Origin: Deltaproteobacteria bacterium
GTDB lineage: Bacteria > Desulfobacterota_B > Binatia > UBA9968
Assembly: GCA_016193385.1 (NCBI GenBank)
Contig: JACPSF010000220.1
Location: 1-14,164, forward strand
DNA: 14,164 nt
Reading direction: 5' to 3'
The translations under genes and the position numbers were made by a program. The notes under the pieces are model-generated. The model had not been told where the DNA came from and did no database searches. It saw nothing but the letters and a program-made list of their open reading frames with translations. Below are positions 6,351-13,050 of this stretch, in pieces; position 1 is the stretch's first letter, and the number at the start of each line of letters is the position of its first letter.

Positions 6351-6674
6351 ATGGCACGCTGTATCTACTGCGGGAGCCGAGGGGGCTTTTGGTCGAAGAT
6401 ATGCGCGGACTGTAAAAAGCTTCTGGCTGGGGTAAAGGAGTTACGGGGACGAGTGGGGTATGGGGAGTTTTTGGACGGGCTTGAAGCGACCGGCGTGGCC
6501 AAAGAGAAGATCAAGACCTTTCTCCAAGCCGATCCGGACGGCAAGGGGAGCATCCAGGACCAGGTGACAGCGGAAATGGCCAGTGAGCTCATGAAAGTTA
6601 TGGGGTTAAAAGGAAATCAGAGCCCGCAGGATGTGAAGCGTATCCGTAAGATGGTGGAAAAGCAGTCGAGATAA
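6351..6674 (+). CDS. Small zinc-ribbon-like protein of unknown function
   Basis: I do not recognise this 107-residue protein. It begins MARCIYC and has Cys4, Cys7, Cys18 and Cys21, two CxxC pairs separated by ten residues, which looks like a small zinc ribbon or knuckle. The rest (about 25-107) is charged and helical, without membrane segments: KELRGRVGYGEFLDGL, then KEKIKTFLQAD, and a Lys/Arg-rich end. The frame is open back to 6228 inside the cysQ-like gene, but the part before 6351 overlaps that gene and reads as out-of-frame shadow; the Cys pair begins just after ATG 6351. It sits inside the nicotinamidase-to-HIT operon. A nucleic-acid or adaptor role is only a guess. Confidence 0.72.
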   Translation: MARCIYCGSRGGFWSKICADCKKLLAGVKELRGRVGYGEFLDGLEATGVAKEKIKTFLQADPDGKGSIQDQVTAEMASELMKVMGLKGNQSPQDVKRIRKMVEKQSR

Positions 6675-6699
6675 ACCCCGTCGCTTCCGTGGACGTGGC

Positions 6700-7179
6700 A
6701 TGGCCTTTACCTTCTATGTTTCCCTACTGTTCCTTTCCCTTTACATTCTCGGGTTGGCGCTTAGACGGATTTTTTTTCTACGGGACAGGGCACGCATGGA
6801 ACGAGGGGGCCGGCCCGGCGGACGGGTCATCGCGCGGGCGGACGAGATGGGGCCCGGGTCGGTGCGAAAGTTCCGGCTGATTTGCGAGAAAAATCGGGTC
6901 AATGGATTTCTCATCAATCACCGGGGAAACTTTCACGCCTACGTGAATCGATGCCGCCACATGGAGACCCCTCTGGATTTTGTTCGGTATCAGTTTTTCA
7001 CCGAAGACGGCCGGCACCTTATCTGCCTCACCCATGGCGCGATCTATGATCCGAGTTCTGGCCTCTGTGTGGAGGGGCCTTGTAAGGGGCTTTCCCTCTA
7101 TCGCCTTCCCGTGCTTATCGATCAGGGAGAGATTTTAGTGGCGTGTCCCTCGGGAGATCTCTCTCACCTCTCCGATTGA
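6700..7179 (+). CDS. Small membrane-anchored Rieske 2Fe-2S protein (tandem copy 1)
   Basis: The 159-residue product has a hydrophobic N-terminus (about 4-26, FYVSLLFLSLYILGLAL then Arg-rich) that looks like a single membrane anchor with the domain in the cytoplasm by the positive-inside rule. A Rieske domain follows. The cluster ligands are Cys85 and His87 (NRCRH) and Cys109 and His112 (ICLTH), a CxH-x21-CxxH spacing, and there is a conserved GLCVEGPC loop with two more Cys. Rieske proteins carry one electron through a 2Fe-2S cluster with His ligands. The next gene is a paralog that begins at MERGG; the same MERGG occurs here at ATG 6796, preceded by a matching GGGACAGGG. A shorter soluble product from 6796 is therefore possible. 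No Shine-Dalgarno precedes 6700. Confidence 0.83.
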   Translation: MAFTFYVSLLFLSLYILGLALRRIFFLRDRARMERGGRPGGRVIARADEMGPGSVRKFRLICEKNRVNGFLINHRGNFHAYVNRCRHMETPLDFVRYQFFTEDGRHLICLTHGAIYDPSSGLCVEGPCKGLSLYRLPVLIDQGEILVACPSGDLSHLSD

Positions 7180-7190
7180 GGGGACAGGTC

Positions 7191-7580
7191 ATGGAGCGGG
7201 GTGGGAAGAAGAGGCCGCGCCGGGGCAAAGTGGTCGCTCGCGCCAACGAGCTTTCGCACGGGATGACCAAGAAGTTTTGGCTTCGGTGTCAGGGACGGAC
7301 CGTCGAAGGCTTGTTGGTGAGCTACGAAGGGAACCTCTTTGCCTACGTGAACCGTTGTCGCCATATCCATCTGTCGTTGGATTGGGTGGATAACCATTTT
7401 TTCAGCGAGGATAAGCGCTATATCATCTGCGCCAACCACGGGGCCACGTACGAGCCGACGACGGGGGAGTGTGTTTGGGGGCCCTGCTATGGGGCTTTCC
7501 TCCAGGCCGTACCTCTCAAATTCAGCGGGGAGAGGATACTCGCCCTCTGTCCGGAGCCGGAGGAGATGGAGTCTTTTTGA
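7191..7580 (+). CDS. Small soluble Rieske 2Fe-2S protein (tandem copy 2)
   Basis: A 129-residue paralog of the preceding gene, without the membrane segment. Cluster ligands are Cys56 and His58 (NRCRH) and Cys80 and His83 (ICANH), again CxH-x21-CxxH, followed by GECVWGPC. It is a standalone Rieske ferredoxin-like domain with no catalytic domain attached. It could serve an oxygenase, a reductase or an unidentified partner; none is adjacent. ATG 7191 is chosen over the in-frame GTG 7143, which lies inside copy 1, because GAGGGG precedes it by about 7 nt and the paralog aligns from MERGG. It follows copy 1 after 11 nt and precedes the HIT gene by 15 nt. Confidence 0.85.
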   Translation: MERGGKKRPRRGKVVARANELSHGMTKKFWLRCQGRTVEGLLVSYEGNLFAYVNRCRHIHLSLDWVDNHFFSEDKRYIICANHGATYEPTTGECVWGPCYGAFLQAVPLKFSGERILALCPEPEEMESF

Positions 7581-7595
7581 AGGGAGGGTGAACTG

Positions 7596-7937
7596 GTGAA
7601 TTGCCTTTTTTGCGGAATCGTCAAAGGCGAGGTCAAGGGGAGTATGGTTTACCAGGACAGTTCGGTCGTCGCCTTTAAAGATATTAACCCTAAGGCTCCG
7701 GTTCATATCCTGATCGTTCCGCGCAAGCACATCGCCACCCTCCTGGATTTGGAGCCGGGAGACAGGGAGCTCGTCGGCGATGTTTTTGCCGCGGCTTCCC
7801 AGATCGCTTGTGACCAAGGGATCGCTGAGAATGGGTTCCGCGTTGTCCTTAATTGCGGGCCCGGCGCGGGACAGAGCGTCTATCACATTCACTTTCATCT
7901 TTTGGGTGGCCGGCACTTTAGCTGGCCTCCGGGATGA
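7596..7937 (+). CDS. HIT-family (histidine triad, HINT-type) nucleotide hydrolase
   Basis: A 113-residue protein of typical HINT length. It opens CLFCGIVKGE and ends with the triad HIHFHLLGGRH, His97-x-His99-x-His101, with His99 the expected AMP-accepting nucleophile. The central GFRVVLNCGPGAGQSVYHIHFH is canonical. Family members hydrolyse adenosine phosphoramidates and aminoacyl-adenylates. Cys3 and Cys6 together with His in the central helix region may bind zinc as in many bacterial HINT proteins. The GTG start follows AGGGAGG at good spacing. It is the last gene of the operon that begins with the nicotinamidase-like gene. Confidence 0.92.
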   Translation: MNCLFCGIVKGEVKGSMVYQDSSVVAFKDINPKAPVHILIVPRKHIATLLDLEPGDRELVGDVFAAASQIACDQGIAENGFRVVLNCGPGAGQSVYHIHFHLLGGRHFSWPPG

Positions 7938-7960
7938 TAAAGGAAGGATTAAGAGATAAA

Positions 7961-8025
7961 GGGTTGAAGGGTTAAAGGGTAAAACGATTTGAGCGGCTTA
8001 AACGGTTTAAACAGTTCAAACCGTT
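7961..8025. repeat. Octamer repeats and 25-bp hairpin before the dehydrogenase gene
   Basis: Three tandem GGGT(T/A)(G/A)AA-type octamers (7961-7984) are followed by an inverted repeat. Left arm 8001-8012 and right arm 8014-8025 pair over 12 positions with one A-C mismatch around a single central base (AACGGTTTAAAC paired with GTTCAAACCGTT). There is no T-run after it, so it is not a classical intrinsic terminator. It lies between the end of the HIT gene and the gdhA ribosome binding site, and could be a degenerate intergenic repeat, an mRNA-end hairpin or an operator. Confidence 0.6.
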
Positions 8026-8045
8026 CAACGGGCATGAGGTGAACT

Positions 8046-9305
8046 ATGGCGACGATAGAGTGGCGCAGCCCAGCCAGTGAGATGGCGGTTCGACAGTTCG
8101 ATATTGCTGCGGAGAGGCTCAACCTCGATAAGAACGTGGCCGGCAGGCTCAGAAGGCCGGATCGCGCTTTGATTGTCAGCGTGCCAACGCGCATGGATGA
8201 CGGCAGTGTCCATGTCTTTACCGGGTATCGGGTCCAGCATAACGATGTGCTGGGACCCTTCAAGGGGGGGATACGCTATCACCCCGATGTCAATTTGGGA
8301 GAGGTCGGCGCCTTGGCCATGTGGATGACGTGGAAATGCTCCCTGGTGGGCTTGCCCTTAGGGGGAGGAAAAGGGGGGATCGCCTGCGACCCCAAGAAGC
8401 TTTCGCGCAATGAGCTGCAGGGGATGACGCGGCGCTATACGGCTGAAATCTTGAACTTCATCGGACCCGAGGTCGATATTCCGGCCCCCGATATGGGGAC
8501 CAACGAACAGGTAATGGCCTGGGTTATGGATACTTACAGCCAGCACAAAGGTTACGCGGTGCCGGGAGTGGTTACGGGAAAGCCCGTCGATATCGGCGGG
8601 TCGCTCGGCCGTCGGGAGGCCACGGGCAGGGGCGTGGTCTACACGATCATGGACGCGGCCAAACATCTCGATTTGGATCTGGGCAAATGCAGCGCCGTGG
8701 TGCAGGGCTTCGGCAATGTGGGGCTTGTGACCGCCAGAGAGCTTGCCGCCCTTGGGGTAAAAGTGGTTGGCGCGAGCGATACCTCCGGTGCTGTGTGGAA
8801 CGCAAAGGGCCTGCCGATGGCTGAGGTCGTTCTTTATAAGGAGAAAAATAAGCGCCTGCAGGGGTTTCCGGGAGCGGAGAGCGTTTCCGGAGCGGAGCTC
8901 TTTGAGCTCAAATGCGACATTTTGATTCCGGCGGCCGGCGAGATGCAGATCACGGGAGAGAACGCCGCCGGGCTAAAATGCAAAATTCTAGCCGAGGGGG
9001 CTAATGGCCCCACGACTCCTGAGGCCGATCAAATCCTCAAGGAAAAGGGTATCCTCGTCATCCCCGATGTCCTGGCCAATGCCGGTGGAGTGATCGTTTC
9101 CTATTTTGAATGGGTGCAGGATTTACAAAACTTTTTCTGGACCGAAGATGAAATCAGGAATAGGCTCAGGGAGATTTTAGACCGGGCCTTTCATGAGGTC
9201 ATCGGTATGAGTCGAAGAGAGAAAGTCGACATGCGGATGGCGGCGTTGATGATTGCAGTGAACCGGGTCGCGCGCGCCATGTTGTGGCGCGGCCTGTACG
9301 CTTAG
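8046..9305 (+). CDS. gdhA: Glutamate dehydrogenase (Glu/Leu/Phe/Val dehydrogenase family)
   Basis: A 419-residue enzyme that interconverts glutamate and 2-oxoglutarate plus ammonia. The substrate domain (about 1-190) shows GPFKGGIRYHP with Lys73, Lys97 in MTWKCSLVGLPLGGGKGG, catalytic Lys109 in the same segment, and Asp149 in PAPDMGTNEQ, matching the known glutamate dehydrogenase active site. The Rossmann domain (about 190-365) has GFGNVG at 221-226 and an acidic Asp245 at the end of the second strand, which favours NAD over NADP. Length and motifs fit the hexameric GDH family; leucine or valine dehydrogenases are shorter. The start is set by GAGGTG 4-5 nt before the ATG. It stands alone after a hairpin-bearing gap, and repeat element A begins immediately after its stop. 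Confidence 0.94.
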   Translation: MATIEWRSPASEMAVRQFDIAAERLNLDKNVAGRLRRPDRALIVSVPTRMDDGSVHVFTGYRVQHNDVLGPFKGGIRYHPDVNLGEVGALAMWMTWKCSLVGLPLGGGKGGIACDPKKLSRNELQGMTRRYTAEILNFIGPEVDIPAPDMGTNEQVMAWVMDTYSQHKGYAVPGVVTGKPVDIGGSLGRREATGRGVVYTIMDAAKHLDLDLGKCSAVVQGFGNVGLVTARELAALGVKVVGASDTSGAVWNAKGLPMAEVVLYKEKNKRLQGFPGAESVSGAELFELKCDILIPAAGEMQITGENAAGLKCKILAEGANGPTTPEADQILKEKGILVIPDVLANAGGVIVSYFEWVQDLQNFFWTEDEIRNRLREILDRAFHEVIGMSRREKVDMRMAALMIAVNRVARAMLWRGLYA

Positions 9306-9383
9306 CAAATGGCGAATTGCGAAGAGCAAATAGAGGACGTGGGGTTGAGCTACGGTTCGCTATTTGCTATTCACTATTAACTA
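9306..9383. repeat. Palindromic intergenic element, copy A
   Basis: The left arm (about 9307-9333) is built on AATGGCGAATTGCGAA and the right arm (about 9354-9380) on CGCTATTTGCTATTCACT. They are an imperfect inverted repeat, roughly 17 of 24 positions complementary, around a G-rich loop. Related elements occur at 12974-13050 and 13774-13842. It fills the whole gap between gdhA and efp and abuts the efp start, so efp has no visible Shine-Dalgarno. Confidence 0.72.
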
Positions 9384-9385
9384 CC

Positions 9386-9946
9386 ATGATCAACGCAACA
9401 CAACTTAGGCCTGGGATGGTCGTCATCTACGAGGGGGATCTCTACCGGGTGACCTCCGTCAAGCATCTCACCCCCGGCAACAAACGGGGGTTTATGCAAA
9501 CGAAGCTTAAGAACCTCCGGACCGGTTTGGGAACCGAAAACAAGTTCAGGTCGGAGGACCGGGTTGAGAGGGCCACGTTGGAGACCCGCTCGATGCAATA
9601 CCTCTACGGGGATGGGGATCTGCACACTTTTATGGATACCGAGAGCTACGAACAGACTTCGCTGCCCGCTGAGGACGTTGGGGATATCCTGTCTTTTCTT
9701 CTTCCCAATCATATCGTGCAGATCGAGTTTTTCGATGGAAAGCCCGTAGGGATTAGCCCCCCACCCTCCGTCGATCTCGAAGTTGTAGAGACCGAGCCGA
9801 GCATGAAGGGGGCCACGGCGAGCGCCTCTTACAAACCAGCCAAACTGGAGACCGGGATCACGATTCATGTGCCGCCCTTTATTCAGGTGGGGGATCGGGT
9901 CCGGGTGGATCCTTCGGAAGGGAAATATCTGGAGCGGGTGAAGTAG
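9386..9946 (+). CDS. efp: Translation elongation factor P
   Basis: A 186-residue protein with the three-barrel EF-P architecture: N-terminal KOW-like domain (MINATQLRPGMVVIYEGDLY, residues 1-65), an OB domain with FMDTESYEQ, and a C-terminal OB domain holding the signatures VDLEVVETEPSMKGATAS and LETGITIHVPPFIQVGD. EF-P rescues ribosomes stalled at proline runs. The loop that carries the modified Lys or Arg in model EF-Ps (PGKG) reads TPGNKRG here, with Asn32 at the tip and Lys33 and Arg34 next to it. The frame is open upstream to 9284, but that part lies in gdhA and the repeat; the family starts at ATG 9386. No clear ribosome binding site is present. Confidence 0.95.
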   Translation: MINATQLRPGMVVIYEGDLYRVTSVKHLTPGNKRGFMQTKLKNLRTGLGTENKFRSEDRVERATLETRSMQYLYGDGDLHTFMDTESYEQTSLPAEDVGDILSFLLPNHIVQIEFFDGKPVGISPPPSVDLEVVETEPSMKGATASASYKPAKLETGITIHVPPFIQVGDRVRVDPSEGKYLERVK

Positions 9947-9997
9947 CTTCACGGCGTAGCCAGAAGGCAGGCTGCAAGAGGCAGATTTGTTTTCGGC

Positions 9998-10600
9998 CTA
10001 CTGCGAGCTGCTTACGATCTGCTCCCACACCTCCTGCACGCGCTTCTTGAGGGCTTCCAGACTGCCGCTGTTTTCGATGATGATGTCTGCCAGGCGTCTT
10101 TTCTCGTCCAACGGCATCTGCGCGTTCAGGTGCTGCTGAATTTCGTTCTCGTTGAGCCCGTCTCTTTTTTGCAGCCTTTGCTCTTGCGTGATTCGGTCAC
10201 ACGCCACCAGAATTACCGGGTGGAGCCAAAGGTGAATTCGGTTTTCGAAGAGCAGGGGAGCCTCGTAGATCACGATCGCCGCCCCCTCGGCTGCCAGTTT
10301 TTGCATTTTTTGCTGGGCCAGAGCCCGGATGCGGGGATGGGTGATAGCTTCCAGCCGCTTTCTTGCCTTCTCATCCTGGAACACGATCCTTCTCAGTTTC
10401 TCTCGGTTGATGCTCTGGTCCTGGCGGAGGATCTCTTTACCAAAGGCCTCGACAATCTCCTTCCATGCTTCTTGGCCGGGCTGGACGATCTCCCGGGCGA
10501 GTTGGTCCGCGTCGACCACCTTAGCCCCCAGCTCGCGCAGCATGGACGCCACGGTGCTTTTGCCCGTGGCTATACCTCCGGTTAGACCTATGCATTTCAT
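9998..10600 (-). CDS. coaE: Dephospho-CoA kinase
   Basis: A 200-residue P-loop kinase that phosphorylates the 3'-OH of dephospho-CoA, the last step of coenzyme A synthesis. The Walker A motif GGIATGKST is at residues 8-16, VVDADQLARE with Asp30 and Asp32 follows, and IVIYEAPLLFENR is the family's CoA-binding motif. A TTG at 10627 is in frame, but ATG at 10598-10600 is preferred because the family starts with MKCIGLTGG and a GGAG (complement of 10608-10611) lies 7 nt before it. It converges with efp, 51 nt away with no strong terminator, and diverges from the acyl-CoA synthetase gene, whose product would consume CoA. Confidence 0.95.
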   Translation of the reverse strand: MKCIGLTGGIATGKSTVASMLRELGAKVVDADQLAREIVQPGQEAWKEIVEAFGKEILRQDQSINREKLRRIVFQDEKARKRLEAITHPRIRALAQQKMQKLAAEGAAIVIYEAPLLFENRIHLWLHPVILVACDRITQEQRLQKRDGLNENEIQQHLNAQMPLDEKRRLADIIIENSGSLEALKKRVQEVWEQIVSSSQ

Positions 10601-10697
10601 GTTGAGACTCCATAGTGACGAGCGCAAGGTGAGGTGTCAATAGAAATTCGGCTTCGAAGCGCTGCTCCCTTGCGGCTAACATGAGTTCCGTTCCCTG

Positions 10698-10706
10698 TGC
10701 TATACT
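10698..10706 (+). promoter_or_regulatory. Extended -10 promoter of the acyl-CoA synthetase gene, predicted leaderless
   Basis: TGCTATACT is an extended -10: TG at 10698-10699 and TATACT at 10701-10706. No good -35 is at the right distance, as allowed for extended -10 promoters. The expected +1 falls exactly on the GTG at 10713, and there is no ribosome binding site. Confidence 0.55.
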
Positions 10707-10712
10707 TCCGTC

Positions 10713-12530
10713 GTGCCTTACCAGAGCCTGGCCGACATGTTTCTTTCCCAGGTCAAGCGCTATGGCGACCGAGTCCTCTACCGGTGTGCCAGGGATGGGT
10801 GGTGGGGAGAATTGACTTGGAACGACGCCCGGCGCGAGGTGCGGGAGATCGCGCTTGGACTGCTTTCCTTGGACGTGAGAAAAGGGGACCGGGTGGCCAT
10901 CTTTTCCTCCAATCGAGTCGAATGGAGTTTAATCGATTGGGCCAACATCTGCATCGGGGCGTTGACCGTTCCTATCTACGCCTCCAGCGCCTCCGCTCAG
11001 GTCTCCTATCTTCTCGGCCACTCCGGATCCACGATACTCTTTGTTGAATCCGCAGAGCGGCTGGCAAAGCTAGATCTCCAAAGTGCCCATTTCCGCCAAT
11101 TACGCAAGGTCGTCGTGATCGGTTCGGCGGCTGGCCTTCCCCTTTTCTCGGAAGGGCGGGTGATCTCGCTCGCGGCGCTGGAGGAGTTAGGACGTCACTA
11201 CGATAAGGCGCATAAAGACGAGTTTGAGAGGATCGCCGAGTCGATACAGCCGGACGATGACCTTACGATTATCTATACCTCGGGGACGACGGGTGAGCCC
11301 AAAGGGGTCCTTACTTCTCACGGTCATTACCTCTTTATGATAGACGCGGTGGATAAAGCACTCTCTTCCACGGACCGGGACGTCACTCTTCAGTTCCTTC
11401 CGCTCGCCCACTCCTTCGGGCGCCTGGAGCACTTTATGGTGGTGGCCAAAGCGTATACCTGCGGCTTTGCGCGTTCGATGGAAACGATTGCCAAGGATCT
11501 GCTGGAAATCCGGCCGACACTGCTCTTCTGCGTCCCGAGGGTCTATGAGAATGCCTATAGCCGGATCCGGGCCCGGGCCGCCGCAAGCGGCTTTTCTCAA
11601 CGGCTCTTTTTTCGCTTCGGCCTTGCGGTAGGGAGACGCGTGAGCCTTTGCTTGAGAGAGGGGGGAAGGGTGCCTCCCGGTCTCCGCATGGCCTATGGAT
11701 TGGCCCGCAGGATGGTTTTTGCCAAGATCCATGCAGGCTTTGGGGGGCGCCTTAGAGTGGCGATTTCCGGCGGGGCGGCCTTAGCGCCGGAGATTGCGGA
11801 GTTCTTTCACGCCCTGGGCATACTCGTCCTGGAGGGATATGGGTTGACCGAGACCTCGACCGTTTCCCACGTGAACCGCACGCTGCGCTACAAGTTCGGC
11901 ACCGTAGGACTGCCGTTGGAAGGCGTCGAGTGCCGAATCGGTGAAGACGGAGAAGTCCTGCTGCGCGGACCGAACATCTTCAAGGGTTATTATCGGGACC
12001 AAAAGGCGACCGAGGAGGCGATCGACACGGAGGGTTGGTTTCACACGGGCGATATCGGGGAGATCGATAGGGATGGATTTCTCCGCATCACCGATCGTAA
12101 AAAGGATCTGATCGTCACCTCGGGCGGCAAGAAAGTGGCGCCGCAGGTGATTGAGAATCTTCTCAAGGCCGATCCTCTGTTCAACCAAGTCATGGTCATC
12201 GGCGATCGGCAGAGGCATCTTATGGCCCTGATCACTTTAAACCAGGAGCACGTGCGGGGGTGGGGGAAGGGCGAGGGCTTGGAGTTCCGTAACGCCGAAG
12301 AAATCGCTTCTCATCCGCGGGTTCATGCCCTTGTGAAGGAGCGGATCCGGCAGAAAAACAAAGCCCTTGCGCCCTTTGAGGCCGTGAGGAACTTTCGGAT
12401 TCTCCCGTGCGACTTTTCGGTGGAAACGGGCGAGCTGACGCCGACGCTGAAATTGCGCCGGCAGATTGTGACGGAGCGCTACCGGGATCTCATCGAGGAG
12501 ATGATCCGCAGGGCAGGGCCTGAGCTCTAG
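10713..12530 (+). CDS. Long-chain acyl-CoA synthetase (AMP-forming, FadD/FAA1-like)
   Basis: A 605-residue ANL-superfamily enzyme that activates fatty acids to acyl-AMP and then acyl-CoA. ATP-site motifs in order: YTSGTTGEPKG at 188-198, GYGLTETS at 375-382, GWFHTGD at 441-447, the hinge segment DRKKDLIVTSGGKKVAP at 461-477, and the C-terminal catalytic Lys580 in TPTLKLRR. The hinge and the long ISGGAALAPEIAEFFHALG region match the COG1022 (FAA1) group of about 600 residues. No signal peptide is seen; such enzymes sit at the inner face of the membrane. The GTG start gives PYQSLADMFLSQVKRYGDRV, the normal family beginning; ATG 10737 would clip it and has no ribosome binding site either. Confidence 0.93.
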   Translation: MPYQSLADMFLSQVKRYGDRVLYRCARDGWWGELTWNDARREVREIALGLLSLDVRKGDRVAIFSSNRVEWSLIDWANICIGALTVPIYASSASAQVSYLLGHSGSTILFVESAERLAKLDLQSAHFRQLRKVVVIGSAAGLPLFSEGRVISLAALEELGRHYDKAHKDEFERIAESIQPDDDLTIIYTSGTTGEPKGVLTSHGHYLFMIDAVDKALSSTDRDVTLQFLPLAHSFGRLEHFMVVAKAYTCGFARSMETIAKDLLEIRPTLLFCVPRVYENAYSRIRARAAASGFSQRLFFRFGLAVGRRVSLCLREGGRVPPGLRMAYGLARRMVFAKIHAGFGGRLRVAISGGAALAPEIAEFFHALGILVLEGYGLTETSTVSHVNRTLRYKFGTVGLPLEGVECRIGEDGEVLLRGPNIFKGYYRDQKATEEAIDTEGWFHTGDIGEIDRDGFLRITDRKKDLIVTSGGKKVAPQVIENLLKADPLFNQVMVIGDRQRHLMALITLNQEHVRGWGKGEGLEFRNAEEIASHPRVHALVKERIRQKNKALAPFEAVRNFRILPCDFSVETGELTPTLKLRRQIVTERYRDLIEEMIRRAGPEL

Positions 12531-12576
12531 GGGTGGAATAATGGTTGGGTCTGTGTGGTCTACGGCTACCGGGATG

Positions 12577-12585
12577 TGGTATAAT
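12577..12585 (+). promoter_or_regulatory. Extended -10 promoter of the response regulator gene
   Basis: TGGTATAAT at 12577-12585 is a perfect extended -10. Predicted +1 is near 12592, followed by AGGAG (12594-12598) 6 nt before the ATG at 12605, so this transcript has a short leader with a ribosome binding site. No matching -35 is seen. Confidence 0.6.
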
Positions 12586-12604
12586 AAATGTTTAGGAGCT
12601 GTAA

Positions 12605-12976
12605 ATGAATAAGAAAATCCTCTTGGTGGAAGATAATCCGGCGACGATTGACGTGATCATGAAGGAGCTGGAATTCCTGGGCTACGACTGCATCGTCGCC
12701 GAAGACGGGAAGAAAGCGGTAGAGTTGAGTGTTTCCCGCTCTCCGGACCTGATCATCATGGATATCTCCCTTCCTAAGATGGATGGGCTGGAAGCGGCCG
12801 CTCTCATTCGTAAGAACCCGAAAACTAAAGCCGTTCCGATTCTGGCCGCTACGGCCAGGGCCTTGCCGGGGGACAAAGAGAAATGTCTCCAGGCCGGCTG
12901 CGACGATTACATCGCCAAGCCCTTTACCCATCGGGAGCTGGGTGCTGCCATCAAGAAATTGCTGAAGGAGCAGTAA
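12605..12976 (+). CDS. Single-domain response regulator (receiver domain, CheY-like)
   Basis: A 123-residue protein consisting only of a receiver domain. Acidic pocket Glu9-Asp10 in LLVEDN, phosphoacceptor Asp53 in IMDISLPKMDG, conserved Thr83 in AATARA, and Lys105 in YIAKPF are all present, so it should be phosphorylatable. There is no output domain, so it works by protein contact. Its kinase is not in the window. It is the only gene of its transcript; the acyl-CoA synthetase ends 74 nt upstream and the membrane GAF gene converges from the other side. Its TAA lies at the edge of repeat element B. Confidence 0.93.
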   Translation: MNKKILLVEDNPATIDVIMKELEFLGYDCIVAEDGKKAVELSVSRSPDLIIMDISLPKMDGLEAAALIRKNPKTKAVPILAATARALPGDKEKCLQAGCDDYIAKPFTHRELGAAIKKLLKEQ

Positions 12977-13050
12977 ATAGTAAATGGCGAATAGCGAATA
13001 GCGAATGGGGGAGGGGACTATTAGCTATTGACTATTTGCTATTTGCTGGT
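12974..13050. repeat. Palindromic intergenic element, copy B, between convergent genes
   Basis: The left arm (about 12978-13007) contains three tandem GCGAATA/G heptamers and the right arm (about 13017-13048) is its imperfect reverse complement, matching at about 23 of 30 positions around a G-rich loop. It spans the stop codon of the response regulator on the left and supplies the stop and last two codons of the GAF gene on the right (13039-13041 is the complement of TAG). The hairpin could end transcription from both sides, although there is no long T-run. Confidence 0.75.

Noticed and set aside
7164..7916. 250-codon minus-strand open frame over the second Rieske and HIT genes
   Set aside because: The plus strand carries the cluster ligands and the histidine triad; the antisense product shows no family pattern.
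9947..9997. Possible terminator between convergent efp and coaE
   Set aside because: Only very short arms (GCAG and CTGC) and an AGGCAG direct repeat are visible, without a stable hairpin and T-run.
10612..10640. Minus-strand promoter for coaE (TTGACA at 10640-10635, CACTAT at 10617-10612)
   Set aside because: The -10 is poor and the implied +1 (about 10605) would fall after the GGAG ribosome binding site that supports the ATG, so the two cannot both be right.
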